NCBI GenBank assembly: GCA_003612335.1
Contig: RAYO01000030.1
Coordinates: 1-51,485, forward strand
DNA from: a bacterium 1xD42-67
Lineage (GTDB): Bacteria > Bacillota > Clostridia > Oscillospirales > Oscillospiraceae
DNA length: 51,485 bases
Direction: 5' to 3'
Both the position numbers and the translations under genes were made by a program. Below, in pieces: positions 26,007-34,805 of this stretch. How positions within the stretch are numbered: the stretch's first letter is position 1; every line of letters begins with the position of its first letter. The notes under the pieces are model-generated. The model made no database searches. It was not told the DNA's origin and was given only the letters and a program-made list of their open reading frames with translations.

Positions 26007-26069
26007 CCTCTCCGGGGGAGGTCACGGACAGACCTGTCCGGCCGGCAGGAAGTTTTGGGGGGTGTCCTG

Positions 26070-26588
26070 ATGGATCTGTTCTTCACCATGCTGATACCGC
26101 TGATCCTCTGCTTCGTGGCCCTCTACGCCGCAGGGCGGCGGGTGGACGTCTGGTCGGCCCTGGTCCAGGGGGCGGGATCTGGTCTGGAGACCCTGGTGCG
26201 GATCGTCCCGGCCCTGGTGGGGCTGCTGACGGCGGTGTATATGCTCCGGGCCTCCGGGGCACTGGAGCTGCTGGCCCAGGCCCTGGCCCCGGTGATGGAC
26301 CGGCTGGGCCTGCCCTCGGAGCTCCTCCCCCTGATGCTGGTCCGGCCGGTGAGCGGCTCCGCCGCCCTGGGGGTGGGGGCGGAGCTGATCGCCTCCTACG
26401 GCCCCGACTCCGAGCTGGGCCGCACGGCCGCCGTCATGCTGGGCTCCACCGAGACCACTTTCTACACCGTCGCCGTCTACTTCGGCGCCGTGGGCATCAC
26501 CAGGACCCGCTACGCCGTGCCCGCTGCCCTGTGCGCGGACCTCACCGGCTTCGTGGCCTCCGCCTGGGCGGTGCGCCTGCTCTTTTGA
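26070..26588 (+). CDS. spmB: spore maturation protein B
   Basis: SpmB acts together with SpmA in spore core dehydration. The 172-aa protein starts at MDLFFTMLIPLILCF after GGGGGTG. It has the paired nucleoside-recognition-type motifs VRPVSGSAALGVGAELI and MLGSTETTFYTVAVYFGAVGITRTRY. About four hydrophobic segments are visible. A textbook terminator follows at once, so spmA-spmB form a two-gene operon. Confidence 0.94.
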   Translation: MDLFFTMLIPLILCFVALYAAGRRVDVWSALVQGAGSGLETLVRIVPALVGLLTAVYMLRASGALELLAQALAPVMDRLGLPSELLPLMLVRPVSGSAALGVGAELIASYGPDSELGRTAAVMLGSTETTFYTVAVYFGAVGITRTRYAVPAALCADLTGFVASAWAVRLLF

Positions 26589-26593
26589 ACCGG

Positions 26594-26630
26594 CTCCCCC
26601 GGCCCGCGCCGGGGGAGGGATCTTTTTTTT
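26594..26630 (+). terminator. rho-independent terminator after spmB
   Basis: CTCCCCCGGC (26594-26603) pairs with GCCGGGGGAG (26608-26617) and is followed by GGATC and eight T. Confidence 0.93.
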
Positions 26631-26699
26631 GCCAAAGACGGAACTTTTTCCCCGTTCCTGCGTCTGATATGAGTGAGAGGGCCCGTCCGAGCGGGGATA

Positions 26700-26766
26700 T
26701 CTTAATGATCTCTTAAGAATTTGTAATCGATCTGTAATTGCCGATCGACGGGCCAGAGCATATAAT
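26700..26766 (+). promoter_or_regulatory. four 11-bp-phased activator boxes abutting the promoter of the efflux operon
   Basis: TCTTAA at 26700 and 26711 and TGTAAT at 26722 and 26733 are four boxes with an exact 11-bp period. The last box touches a poor -35, TTGCCG (26738-26743), which is 17 nt from a consensus TATAAT (26761-26766). This is the geometry of OmpR/PhoB-type response-regulator activation. No two-component system lies in the window. Confidence 0.8.
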
Positions 26767-26841
26767 AGGGGACGATGGACACGTATCGGGTCCGCCCCGG
26801 CCCTGGCAGGACCGTTCACGGACAGACAGGAGGAGACCGCT

Positions 26842-28536
26842 ATGCCAGAAGTCAAAGACACGCAGACCGCCGCCGCTCAGGAGACGGCCCTTCCCGCCGC
26901 AGGCGCACCGGAGACCGCCCCCGCGGCCCCGAAGCCCCCGATGAAGAAGCCGGCGGGGAAGGGGCGCAGGAAGCTCATCAAGCGGCTCATCGCCTTCGGG
27001 ACAGCCGCAGCCATCCTGGGAGGCGGGGGCTTCGCCCTGTACCGATTCCTCACCGCAGAGGAGGAGGTATTGGGGGATATCCTCCCCGCCGTGGCCCAGA
27101 TCGGGACCATCCAGAGCAAGGTGTCCGGCCGGGGCACCGCCAAGGCCAAGGAACAGGCCGCCATCACCCTGACCCAGAACGGGACGGTGCAGGAGGTCTT
27201 CGTCACCGGAGGACAGACCGTCATGGCCGGGGATCCGCTGTACACCATCTACAGCCCGGAGGCGGAGAAGGTGCTCAACGACGCCCAGGAGAAGATGGAC
27301 GAGCTGCTGGAGGAGGCCAACAACCTGACGGTCCGGGCCCCCTTCGCCGGCAAGCTGATCGACGTGCAGGACTTCGAGCCCGATCAGGACGTGACCAAGG
27401 GACAGGCTGTGGCTACCCTGGTCAACGACCGGAAGCTGAAGCTGTCCCTCTACTTCAGCTACGCCTATGAGGAGGACATCCATGTGGGACAGGAGGTCCA
27501 GGTGTCTGTCCCGGCGGTGATGCGCTCCTTCACCGGCCAGGTGGAGGAGATCCACAAGGTGAACTTCATCTCCCCCGAGGGGGCGGTCCACTTCGAGGCG
27601 GTGATCGTCTTCGACAACCCGGGCACCCTCACCGAGAAGATGGACGCCTCCGCCGTCCTCACCGCGGAGGACGGCTCGGAGATCTACCCCTATCAGAACG
27701 GCCAGACCCAATACTATGAGACCCGCTCCATCACCGCCAAGGCAGACGGTCCGGTGACGGGGAAGGGCAACCTGATCAACTACGCCGACGTCCAGGCCGG
27801 CGAGGCCCTGCTGTACTTAGGCTCCTCCACCATCGACGAGCGGATCCGGACCCAGCAGGAGGATCTGGACAAGGCGGCGGAGTCCATGGCCGACTTCAAC
27901 GCCGTGGCCCCGATCGACGGGACCATCACCTCCTGCAACCTCACTGAGGGCCAGGAGGTGAAGAGCGGCGACACGGTGATCATGATCTCCAACAACGTGA
28001 CCATGCTGGTCACCATCACCGTGGATGACAAGAACATCTCATTCATCAAACCGGGCGGCTATGTGGACCTGGACTGGAACGGCATGATCTATCAGGGCCT
28101 GGTCACCTCCATCGATATGGCCGGGGCCCAGGCAGGCCAGGGGATGACCAACTACCCCGTCACGCTGACGGTGGACAACTACGACGGCTCCCTGATGGAC
28201 GGCGCCTATCTGCAGTATTCCTTCGTCACCAGCGAGTCGGAGGCCTGTGTGATGGTGCCCTCCGCCTGCGTGCAGTATTTCCCCGACATGGAGGGCAACC
28301 GCTGCGCGGTGGTCTTCGTCCAGCGGGAGGAGGCCCCCGACGATATCCCTGAGCTCAGCTACCCCACGTTGGAGATGGGCCAGACCCGGAACTATCCCCT
28401 CCCGGAGGATGGCTACTATCCCGTGATCGTGGAGACCGGCATCGCCGATACCCAGAACGTGGAGATCAAGTCCGGCGTGGAGGAGGGGGACACGGTCTTC
28501 CTCAACTACACCGTCACCGAAGCGGCCGGTTGGTGA
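26842..28536 (+). CDS. efflux periplasmic-adaptor-like (HlyD/MacA-type) membrane fusion protein
   Basis: The 564-aa protein starts after AGGAGGAG. A cytoplasmic A/P/K-rich tail (1-45) precedes one membrane span (about 46-66). Two lipoyl/barrel modules follow. The first has NGTVQEVFVTGGQTV near 113 and APFAGKLIDV near 166; the second has APIDGTITSCNLTEGQEVKSGD near 356. A beta-barrel follows the second module (VDDKNISFIKPGGYVDLDWNG). It would link the ATPase/permease encoded next to an extracytoplasmic path or act as a sensor of envelope stress. It is longer than typical MacA-like adaptors, apparently because the module is doubled. Confidence 0.87.
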   Translation: MPEVKDTQTAAAQETALPAAGAPETAPAAPKPPMKKPAGKGRRKLIKRLIAFGTAAAILGGGGFALYRFLTAEEEVLGDILPAVAQIGTIQSKVSGRGTAKAKEQAAITLTQNGTVQEVFVTGGQTVMAGDPLYTIYSPEAEKVLNDAQEKMDELLEEANNLTVRAPFAGKLIDVQDFEPDQDVTKGQAVATLVNDRKLKLSLYFSYAYEEDIHVGQEVQVSVPAVMRSFTGQVEEIHKVNFISPEGAVHFEAVIVFDNPGTLTEKMDASAVLTAEDGSEIYPYQNGQTQYYETRSITAKADGPVTGKGNLINYADVQAGEALLYLGSSTIDERIRTQQEDLDKAAESMADFNAVAPIDGTITSCNLTEGQEVKSGDTVIMISNNVTMLVTITVDDKNISFIKPGGYVDLDWNGMIYQGLVTSIDMAGAQAGQGMTNYPVTLTVDNYDGSLMDGAYLQYSFVTSESEACVMVPSACVQYFPDMEGNRCAVVFVQREEAPDDIPELSYPTLEMGQTRNYPLPEDGYYPVIVETGIADTQNVEIKSGVEEGDTVFLNYTVTEAAGW

Positions 28537-28544
28537 GGTGCGCC

Positions 28545-29240
28545 ATGCTGATCGACATTCGAGACCTCTATAAGATCTACAACGAGGGCAAAGAGAGCGA
28601 GGTGCGGGCGCTGGACGGCGTCTCCCTCCAGATCGACCGGGGGGAGTTCGTGGCCATCGTGGGCCAGTCGGGCTCCGGCAAGTCCACCATGATGAACGTG
28701 CTGGGCTGTCTGGACGTGCCCACCTATGGGGAGTACTATCTGGACGGCAACGACATCAACTCCCTGTCTGACAAACAGCTGGCCAGGATCCGCAACCGTG
28801 AGATCGGCTTCATCTTCCAGGGCTACAACCTGATCCAGGAGCTGGACGCCCTGGAGAACGTGACCCTGCCCCTGATCTACCGGGGGGTGTCTGTCTTCGA
28901 CCGGGAGGACATGGCCATGGAGGCTTTGGCCAAGGTGGGGATGGACAGCCGGGCCCGCCACCGGCCCAGCGAGATGTCCGGCGGCCAGCAGCAGCGGGTG
29001 GCCATCGCCCGGGCCATCGCCACCAGCCCCCCCATCATCATGGCCGACGAGCCCACCGGCGCCCTGGACTCCAGGACGGGCAAGCACGTGCTGGAGATCC
29101 TCCGGGAGCTGTACCGCGGGGGGACCACCATCCTCCTCATCACCCATGACGACGGGATCGCCGCCACCGCCAAACGGGTGGTGCGGCTGTCCGACGGGAA
29201 GATCGTATCCGACAGCCAGCAGGAGGTGGAGTGGGAATGA
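28545..29240 (+). CDS. ABC transporter ATP-binding protein (MacB/LolD type)
   Basis: The start at 28545 has GAGGTGC upstream and gives 231 aa. Walker A GQSGSGKST is at 40-48, followed by the Q-loop FIFQGYNLI, signature MSGGQQQRVAIARA, Walker B with DEPTGALDSRTG, and the switch histidine in LLITHDD. This is the MacB/LolD/FtsE subclass, which works by mechanotransmission with FtsX-type permeases. The stop overlaps the permease start by 4 nt. Confidence 0.95.
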   Translation: MLIDIRDLYKIYNEGKESEVRALDGVSLQIDRGEFVAIVGQSGSGKSTMMNVLGCLDVPTYGEYYLDGNDINSLSDKQLARIRNREIGFIFQGYNLIQELDALENVTLPLIYRGVSVFDREDMAMEALAKVGMDSRARHRPSEMSGGQQQRVAIARAIATSPPIIMADEPTGALDSRTGKHVLEILRELYRGGTTILLITHDDGIAATAKRVVRLSDGKIVSDSQQEVEWE

Positions 29241-30505
29241 ATCTCTGGCAGGCGTTCAAGATGGCCTTCAAATCCATCGCGATGAAAAAGACCCGCTCCT
29301 TCCTCACCATGCTGGGCATCATCATCGGCGTGGCCTCGGTGGTGATCATGATGTCGGTGATGCAGGGCCAGGCCAAGAAGAGCATGGAGATGTTCGAGAA
29401 GCTGGGGGAGAACAAGATCACCCTCTACCTCTGGGCCTGGGACGGCGGAGAGTCCGCCCAGAGGGTCACCGATTACTGTCTGGTCCTCGGCGACTACATC
29501 ACCGGCATCACCCCCAACGCGGAGATCAACGACACGGTCACCATCCAGTACGGCTCCAAGACCATCAAGACCAACGACTGGGAGAACTTCGACTGGAACT
29601 CGGGCACGGACCCGTGGAGCACCATGCTCCATGTCTATCTGGGCTCGGAGCAGTATGGGATCTGCAACAATTATAAGCTGGCCGGGGGCCGGGAGATGTC
29701 TTATCTGGAGGTGGAGAAGGGGCTGCCGGTGTGCATCCTGGCCGCCGGGGCCAAGGAACAGCTCTTCGGCTTCACCGACCCGGTGGGGGAGACCATCACC
29801 CTCAACGGCGACCCCTTCCAGGTGGTGGGGTACTATAAGCCCATGGATATCGAGTACCGCCCGGAGATGGACAACCTGATCGTGATCCCCTACACCTTCA
29901 ACCGCACCATGAACAACAACTATGACATGAACGAATACGCCATCAAAGCCCGGGACGCCCAGTCCACCGTCCAGGCCATGACCCGGCTGACCGCTTTCCT
30001 CAACGGCATGTTCCCCATGAACGCCGATGGCTGGCGGGAGAACGGCGACTTCCGGGTGAGCAGCAACAACAGCGCGGCGGAGAACCAGCAGAAGGCCAGC
30101 ATGATGCAGTCCCTGGTCATGGCGGCCATCGCCGGGATCTCTCTGCTGGTGGGCGGCATCGGGATCATGAACATCATGCTGGTCACCGTCACCGAGCGCA
30201 CCCGGGAGATCGGGATCCGAAAGGCCATCGGCGCGGAGCGGTCCAGCATCATCACCCAGTTCCTCATCGAGGCGGCGGTGATCTGCTCCATCGGCGGACT
30301 GATCGGGATCGGGATCGGCTATGTGGGCACCATGATCGCCGGGAAGCTGATGAAGGACGTCTTCGAGGGGATGATCCTCGTGCCGGACACCACGATCGCC
30401 ATCGGGGCGTTCCTCTTCTCAGTGGTGCTGGGCATCATCTTCGGCATGTATCCCGCGATCAAAGCCTCCGGCCTCCAGCCCGTGGAGGCGCTGCGGGCGG
30501 ATTAG
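29237..30505 (+). CDS. ABC transporter permease (MacB/FtsX type)
   Basis: The 422-aa protein begins MNLWQAFKMAFKSIAMKKTRSFLT, with a first span at about 24-46. A large extracytoplasmic MacB periplasmic-core-like domain follows (to about 285). Three C-terminal spans carry the FtsX motif IGIMNIMLVTVTERTREIGIRKAIGA. The C-terminus (YPAIKASGLQPVEALRAD) is the usual A-x-x-x-P-x-x-ALR ending. With the adaptor and ATPase it would export a peptide, antibiotic or lipid; the substrate is not evident. Confidence 0.94.
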   Translation: MNLWQAFKMAFKSIAMKKTRSFLTMLGIIIGVASVVIMMSVMQGQAKKSMEMFEKLGENKITLYLWAWDGGESAQRVTDYCLVLGDYITGITPNAEINDTVTIQYGSKTIKTNDWENFDWNSGTDPWSTMLHVYLGSEQYGICNNYKLAGGREMSYLEVEKGLPVCILAAGAKEQLFGFTDPVGETITLNGDPFQVVGYYKPMDIEYRPEMDNLIVIPYTFNRTMNNNYDMNEYAIKARDAQSTVQAMTRLTAFLNGMFPMNADGWRENGDFRVSSNNSAAENQQKASMMQSLVMAAIAGISLLVGGIGIMNIMLVTVTERTREIGIRKAIGAERSSIITQFLIEAAVICSIGGLIGIGIGYVGTMIAGKLMKDVFEGMILVPDTTIAIGAFLFSVVLGIIFGMYPAIKASGLQPVEALRAD

Positions 30506-30514
30506 GAACGGCCC

Positions 30515-30533
30515 CTCCCCCGCGAGGGGGGAG
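30515..30533 (+). terminator. weak hairpin between the permease and the SLH gene
   Basis: CTCCCCC (30515-30521) pairs with GGGGGAG (30527-30533), without a T run. It may only reduce transcription into the SLH gene. Confidence 0.45.
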
Positions 30534-30571
30534 CCAGGACGGATGTAAAACCAGACAGGAGAGTGAACGAA

Positions 30572-32926
30572 ATGAGAACCTTCAAACGGCTGGCGGCGGC
30601 CCTCCTCACCGCTGCCCTGGCGGCGTCTCTGATGGCGCTGCCGGCGGCGGCGGCCCCCGGGTCCTTCCACGATATCAGCGACGCCGGCACCGCCGTCAAT
30701 GCTGACATCCTCCGGCTGATGGGGGTGGTGAGCGGCACCGGCGGCGACCGGTTCGACCCCTCCGGCACCCTGAGCCGGGCGCAGTTCTGCACCATGGTGG
30801 TGAACTTCCTCCAGAAGCAGGACGACGCCCCCCGCTATGCCACCCGGACCATCTTCTCTGACGTGAAGAGCAGCCACTGGGCCCGCAGCTATGTGAACCT
30901 GGCTGCCTCCACCATGGTGGGGGACGATAAGGAGCAGCTGCCCCTGATCTCGGGCGTGGGAGACGGCCGGTTCCTTCCAGACAGCCAGATCACCATGGGC
31001 GAGGCGGCCACCATCCTCCTCCGGGCCCTGGGCTACTCCAGCAAACAGGCCGGGGCGGTGTGGCCCCAGGGGTATATGGACCTGGCCGGTTCCATCGGTC
31101 TGACCGACGGGATATCGGCAGGGGCCTACAGCACCATCACCCGGGCCCAGGCCGCCCAGCTCTTCGTCAATGCGCTGAGCTGTAAGGACGCCGGCGGCAA
31201 GGTCTATTACGAGGGCCTGGGCTCTGTCCTGCCCCAGAAGACGATCGTCCTGGCCGTGGATGTGGAGACGGACGACGGCTCTGCCAAGGGGGCGGTGCGC
31301 ACCACCGCCAACAAGGCTTCGGAGGCGTATCTCCCCGCCCACGGGGACGGCGATGTGCCCGCCCTCCAGGGCAAGCGGGGACACCTGGTCCTCAATGACA
31401 AGGACGAGATCGTCACCTTCGTCCCCGACGACAGCACCGCTACCACCGTGGTCCTGTCCGGCAACGCCCAGCCCGGCTCTGTCAAGGCGGCGGGGGGCAA
31501 GCAGTACACCATGTCCAGCGATACCATGCTCTACACCTCCGGCGCCACGGAGGGCAAGGCTTGGACCGACGGCTACACCGACCTGTCCGCCGGGACCCAG
31601 ATCACTATGTACTCCGAGAAGGGCAAGGTCGTGGCCGTCTACTCCGCCAGCGGGACCACCACCATCGACTCTGACGCCGTGGTGGTGATGGACCACGCCA
31701 CCGCCGCCACCTTCCACGGCCTCACCGGAGGAGCGACCAACTTCCGGGTGATGAAGGGCAGGCAGACCATCACCCTGTCCCAGATCCAGCCCAACGACGT
31801 GGTCACCTACGACCAGATCGGCAACACCCTGATGGTGTCCGATCTGCGGCTGTCCTGCGTCTATCAGAACGCCGAGCCCAGCATCAAGGCCCCCACCAAG
31901 ATCTCGGTCTCAGGCGGGAAGGACTTCGATGTGCTGGAGAGCGCCTGGGACAGCTGCGGCGCCTTCAAGCCCGGGGACAGCGTGACCCTGCTCCTCACCG
32001 CCGACGGCAAGGTGGCCGGCATGGCCTCTCCCGCCGGCAAGACCCGCTCCAACGCCCTGGGCTGGGTGGAGGGGGGCTCCGCCAAGATGTTCCTGCCCAA
32101 CGGCGGCACCATGGACCTGGGCTCTGTGACCAACACGAGCCTGGACAGCTGCCTGGTCAACCTCTCCGGCACTAAGGACGGGATCAGCGCCAGCCGCCTG
32201 TCTCAGCGGGGCGGGGCGGGGACCTTCCTGGTGGACGGGATGAAGCTGGGGAGCTACACGATCTCCTCGGGGGTGCGGATCTTCGAGCAGGTCAGCGGCG
32301 GCGCTATGGCCCCCATCGATCGGGGCGACCTGGCGATGGAGTCCGTCGCCTCTGAAAAGATCGCAGGATATCACCTGAACAGCTCCAACTATGTGGACTA
32401 TATCGTGCTGGACAACGTCACCGGCAACGCCTATGAGTACGGCATGATGGTGGCGACCACGGAGACGACCGATCCGGTATACGATGATAAGGATCCGGAT
32501 AAGGTGGTCACCCCCGGCAAGACCAGCACCTCCTGGAAGCTGATCCGGGGGGAGGGGAGCTCCATCGAGTTCTCCAAGGCCACCGGCTACAGCGGCAAGA
32601 GCGGCGGCATGGTGGGCGTGGTGACCGGAAAGGACCGGTCTGGGAGCGCCACCATCCAGGCCATCATCCAGCTCACTGAGATCAAGAAGGTGAAGCCCGG
32701 CGACTTCTTCGAGAGCCAGGGCGTCCAGCATGTCACCGTCAACGGCCGGACCTATCGGGTGGCCGACGACGTGGAGTGCTGGCGGGGCGGCTCCTCCAAC
32801 CGCCACGACAAGTCCAACTGGCTCACCGGGGACTCCCGGCTCAACTCCATCAAGAGCTACTCCGACGAGCTGACCATCTATGTGGACCCCGTGGGACAGC
32901 AGGTGCGGATCGTGGCCGCCAGCTGA
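30572..32926 (+). CDS. S-layer-homology (SLH) domain surface protein
   Basis: The start is the ATG after AGGAGAG, giving 784 aa. A signal peptide (MRTFKRLAAALLTAALAASLMALPAAAA; the first 20 residues carry the positive charge and hydrophobic core) precedes three SLH repeats at about 30-215. Each shows the F.D......A.....V.G.....F.P.....R.......L pattern. These bind pyruvylated wall polysaccharide and anchor the protein to the wall. The rest is beta-rich, with many D/T/S/G, and matches no family I know. It follows the efflux operon by 66 nt and may be co-expressed with it. Confidence 0.85.
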   Translation: MRTFKRLAAALLTAALAASLMALPAAAAPGSFHDISDAGTAVNADILRLMGVVSGTGGDRFDPSGTLSRAQFCTMVVNFLQKQDDAPRYATRTIFSDVKSSHWARSYVNLAASTMVGDDKEQLPLISGVGDGRFLPDSQITMGEAATILLRALGYSSKQAGAVWPQGYMDLAGSIGLTDGISAGAYSTITRAQAAQLFVNALSCKDAGGKVYYEGLGSVLPQKTIVLAVDVETDDGSAKGAVRTTANKASEAYLPAHGDGDVPALQGKRGHLVLNDKDEIVTFVPDDSTATTVVLSGNAQPGSVKAAGGKQYTMSSDTMLYTSGATEGKAWTDGYTDLSAGTQITMYSEKGKVVAVYSASGTTTIDSDAVVVMDHATAATFHGLTGGATNFRVMKGRQTITLSQIQPNDVVTYDQIGNTLMVSDLRLSCVYQNAEPSIKAPTKISVSGGKDFDVLESAWDSCGAFKPGDSVTLLLTADGKVAGMASPAGKTRSNALGWVEGGSAKMFLPNGGTMDLGSVTNTSLDSCLVNLSGTKDGISASRLSQRGGAGTFLVDGMKLGSYTISSGVRIFEQVSGGAMAPIDRGDLAMESVASEKIAGYHLNSSNYVDYIVLDNVTGNAYEYGMMVATTETTDPVYDDKDPDKVVTPGKTSTSWKLIRGEGSSIEFSKATGYSGKSGGMVGVVTGKDRSGSATIQAIIQLTEIKKVKPGDFFESQGVQHVTVNGRTYRVADDVECWRGGSSNRHDKSNWLTGDSRLNSIKSYSDELTIYVDPVGQQVRIVAAS

Positions 32927-32935
32927 ACGGACAGG

Positions 32936-32970
32936 AACGGTCCCCCGGCATCATGCCGGGGGACCGTTTT
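32936..32970 (+). terminator. rho-independent terminator after the SLH gene
   Basis: A 15-bp stem, arms 32936-32950 and 32954-32968 with a TCA loop, ends in TTTT. Confidence 0.9.
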
Positions 32971-33011
32971 CGTCTGCCGGGAGATCCGGACGGGGGACCG
33001 GCGGGTGGGTC

Positions 33012-33040
33012 TTGTACAGCGCACCGATGCATGGTATAAT
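33012..33040 (+). promoter_or_regulatory. sigma-A promoter of pyrE
   Basis: TTGTAC (33012-33017) and a consensus TATAAT (33035-33040) are spaced by 17 nt. The 53-nt leader shows no PyrR-type or attenuator structure. Confidence 0.78.
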
Positions 33041-33093
33041 GGATCGTTACGGCCCACAGAAGGCCGAAGATCGAAGAAAAGAGGTCGTTCACC

Positions 33094-33768
33094 ATGACTT
33101 ACAAAGAGAGATTCATCACATTCATGGTCCGCTCCGGCGTGCTCACCTTCGGGGACTTCACCACCAAGTCGGGCCGGAAGACCCCCTATTTCGTCAACAC
33201 CGGCAACTATAAGACAGGGGCCCAGGCGGCCAAGCTCGGAGAGCATTACGCCGCCTGCATCCAGGAGCACATGCCCGAGGGGATCGACTGCCTCTTCGGC
33301 CCGGCTTACAAGGGGATCCCCCTGGTGGTGTCTGCCGCCGCATCCCTCTACCGGGACTACGGCCGGGACCTGCCCTACTGCTTCGACCGCAAGGAGGCCA
33401 AGGACCACGGCGAAGGGGGCTCCATGGTGGGCTACAGGCCCCAGGACGGGGACCGGATCGCCATCATCGAGGACGTGGTCACCGCCGGCACCGCTGTCCG
33501 GGAGAGCATTGAGCTGTTCAAGCACGTGGCCAAGGTGGACATGAAGGCCCTCTTCGTCTCGGTGGACCGGATGGAGCGGGGCACCCGGGACTGCTCCACC
33601 CTGGACGAGCTGCGCCAGGACTACGGGATCCAGGTCTTCCCCATCGTCACCGTCCGCGAGGTGATCGACTTCCTCCACAACAGCCCGGTGGACGGAAAGA
33701 TCTATATCGACGATGCCATGAAGGGGAAGATGGAGGCCTACCTGGCTCAGTACGGGGCAAAGGCATGA
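33094..33768 (+). CDS. pyrE: orotate phosphoribosyltransferase
   Basis: PyrE converts orotate and PRPP to orotidine 5'-phosphate in UMP synthesis. The 224-aa length is normal. FGPAYKGIPLV binds the ring, and IIEDVVTAGTAVRES is the PRPP-binding motif. The FDRKEAKDHGEGG loop is the flexible catalytic loop. It has its own promoter and lies apart from other pyr genes. The downstream gene overlaps by 4 nt. Confidence 0.95.
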   Translation: MTYKERFITFMVRSGVLTFGDFTTKSGRKTPYFVNTGNYKTGAQAAKLGEHYAACIQEHMPEGIDCLFGPAYKGIPLVVSAAASLYRDYGRDLPYCFDRKEAKDHGEGGSMVGYRPQDGDRIAIIEDVVTAGTAVRESIELFKHVAKVDMKALFVSVDRMERGTRDCSTLDELRQDYGIQVFPIVTVREVIDFLHNSPVDGKIYIDDAMKGKMEAYLAQYGAKA

Positions 33769-34187
33769 ACTTCATCGACCGGGCTCTGGCCCAGGGAGAC
33801 GCCCTTACCGACGACGATCTCCTCCAGGCCATGGCGGACATCTATCAAGAGCCTCAGGTCCGGCAGGAGCTGGACCGATACCCCCGATATATCCGGAACG
33901 TCATCTGCATCATCGACTACGACACCGAGCTCCAGATGGAGGGCCTGGGCGCCTGCGCCGACAGCGCCCGTTGGGAGCAGTATATCCAGGCCCTGGAGGA
34001 CTGCGGGGCGGCCTCTGAGGCAGAGATCCTGAGACAGGCCCGGGCCCTCGCGGACAACGATCCGGACTGTGAGGACGAGACGGTCAGCGCCGGATTCGAG
34101 GCGCTGTCCCGCCGGACCGCCCTCCGCCAGGACTATGAGGGCTTCTGGGACCTGGTGCGGGCCTATATCGGGAGGGAACGTGGATGA
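33765..34187 (+). CDS. DUF4375/DMP19-like small protein, 140 aa
   Basis: The ATG overlaps the pyrE stop (ATGA). The product is acidic, helical and soluble. A segment around ICIIDYDTELQMEGLGACADS followed by W..YI.AL...GA..EA.IL..A resembles the DUF4375 (DMP19-type) fold, with moderate confidence. The function is unknown. It is coupled by overlap to the next gene as well. Confidence 0.7.
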   Translation: MNFIDRALAQGDALTDDDLLQAMADIYQEPQVRQELDRYPRYIRNVICIIDYDTELQMEGLGACADSARWEQYIQALEDCGAASEAEILRQARALADNDPDCEDETVSAGFEALSRRTALRQDYEGFWDLVRAYIGRERG

Positions 34188-34780
34188 CGGAACTGACGGA
34201 ACTGACGGATCACCCCGTCTACCAGCTGCTGGAGACGAGATATGACAGGTGCCTGCTGGACTTTGTGGTCCTCCGGCCGGACGGGCCCTGCGAGGGGGAG
34301 CCCTCCCACAAGCAGGCGGTGCTGGAGGCGTTTGGCCTGCTCAACGGGCGGGAACGGGTCTCCAATCACAATATGGGCTACGGCTTTCGGGTGACGGTGG
34401 AGCCGGAGAGGATGGAGGCCCATCCCATCACCTGGGAGGAGCTGACCTGGCTGCCAGAACATTTCCCCAAAGACCGGAAGTACCAACAGGAGCTGGAGCG
34501 GAGACTGGGGCCGGGGCCGCTGTACACCAGATGGGACGTGATGTCCCTGGGCTACGCCTTCCTGCGTCCGCCCTATGGGCTCGACGCCTGGGGGGAGGAT
34601 CTTGACAGGCTGTGCCAGGTCCTCTTCCCCGACCGGGACAGCCTGGAGATCTTGCGCTGGAACGACGACTGGTCCAACTACTTCGACGACGGGAAGGAGT
34701 GGTGGGGGACGGCCTGCTGGTCAGTGTACGACCGGATGGCAGATACCTTCACGGTCATCGGCGCGTCCCTGAGCGACTGA
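34184..34780 (+). CDS. hypothetical protein, 198 aa
   Basis: The start overlaps the previous stop by 4 nt, with GGGAGGG upstream. The protein is soluble and rich in W, Y and D. It ends with a W-rich stretch (WNDDWSNYFDDGKEWWGTACWSVYD). No family was recognised; the composition recalls short accessory proteins of Firmicutes that pair with DMP19-like genes. It is the third cistron of the pyrE unit. Confidence 0.7.
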   Translation: MTELTELTDHPVYQLLETRYDRCLLDFVVLRPDGPCEGEPSHKQAVLEAFGLLNGRERVSNHNMGYGFRVTVEPERMEAHPITWEELTWLPEHFPKDRKYQQELERRLGPGPLYTRWDVMSLGYAFLRPPYGLDAWGEDLDRLCQVLFPDRDSLEILRWNDDWSNYFDDGKEWWGTACWSVYDRMADTFTVIGASLSD

Positions 34781-34805
34781 TATTTTGACGAGGAGGTGTG
34801 CGGCG

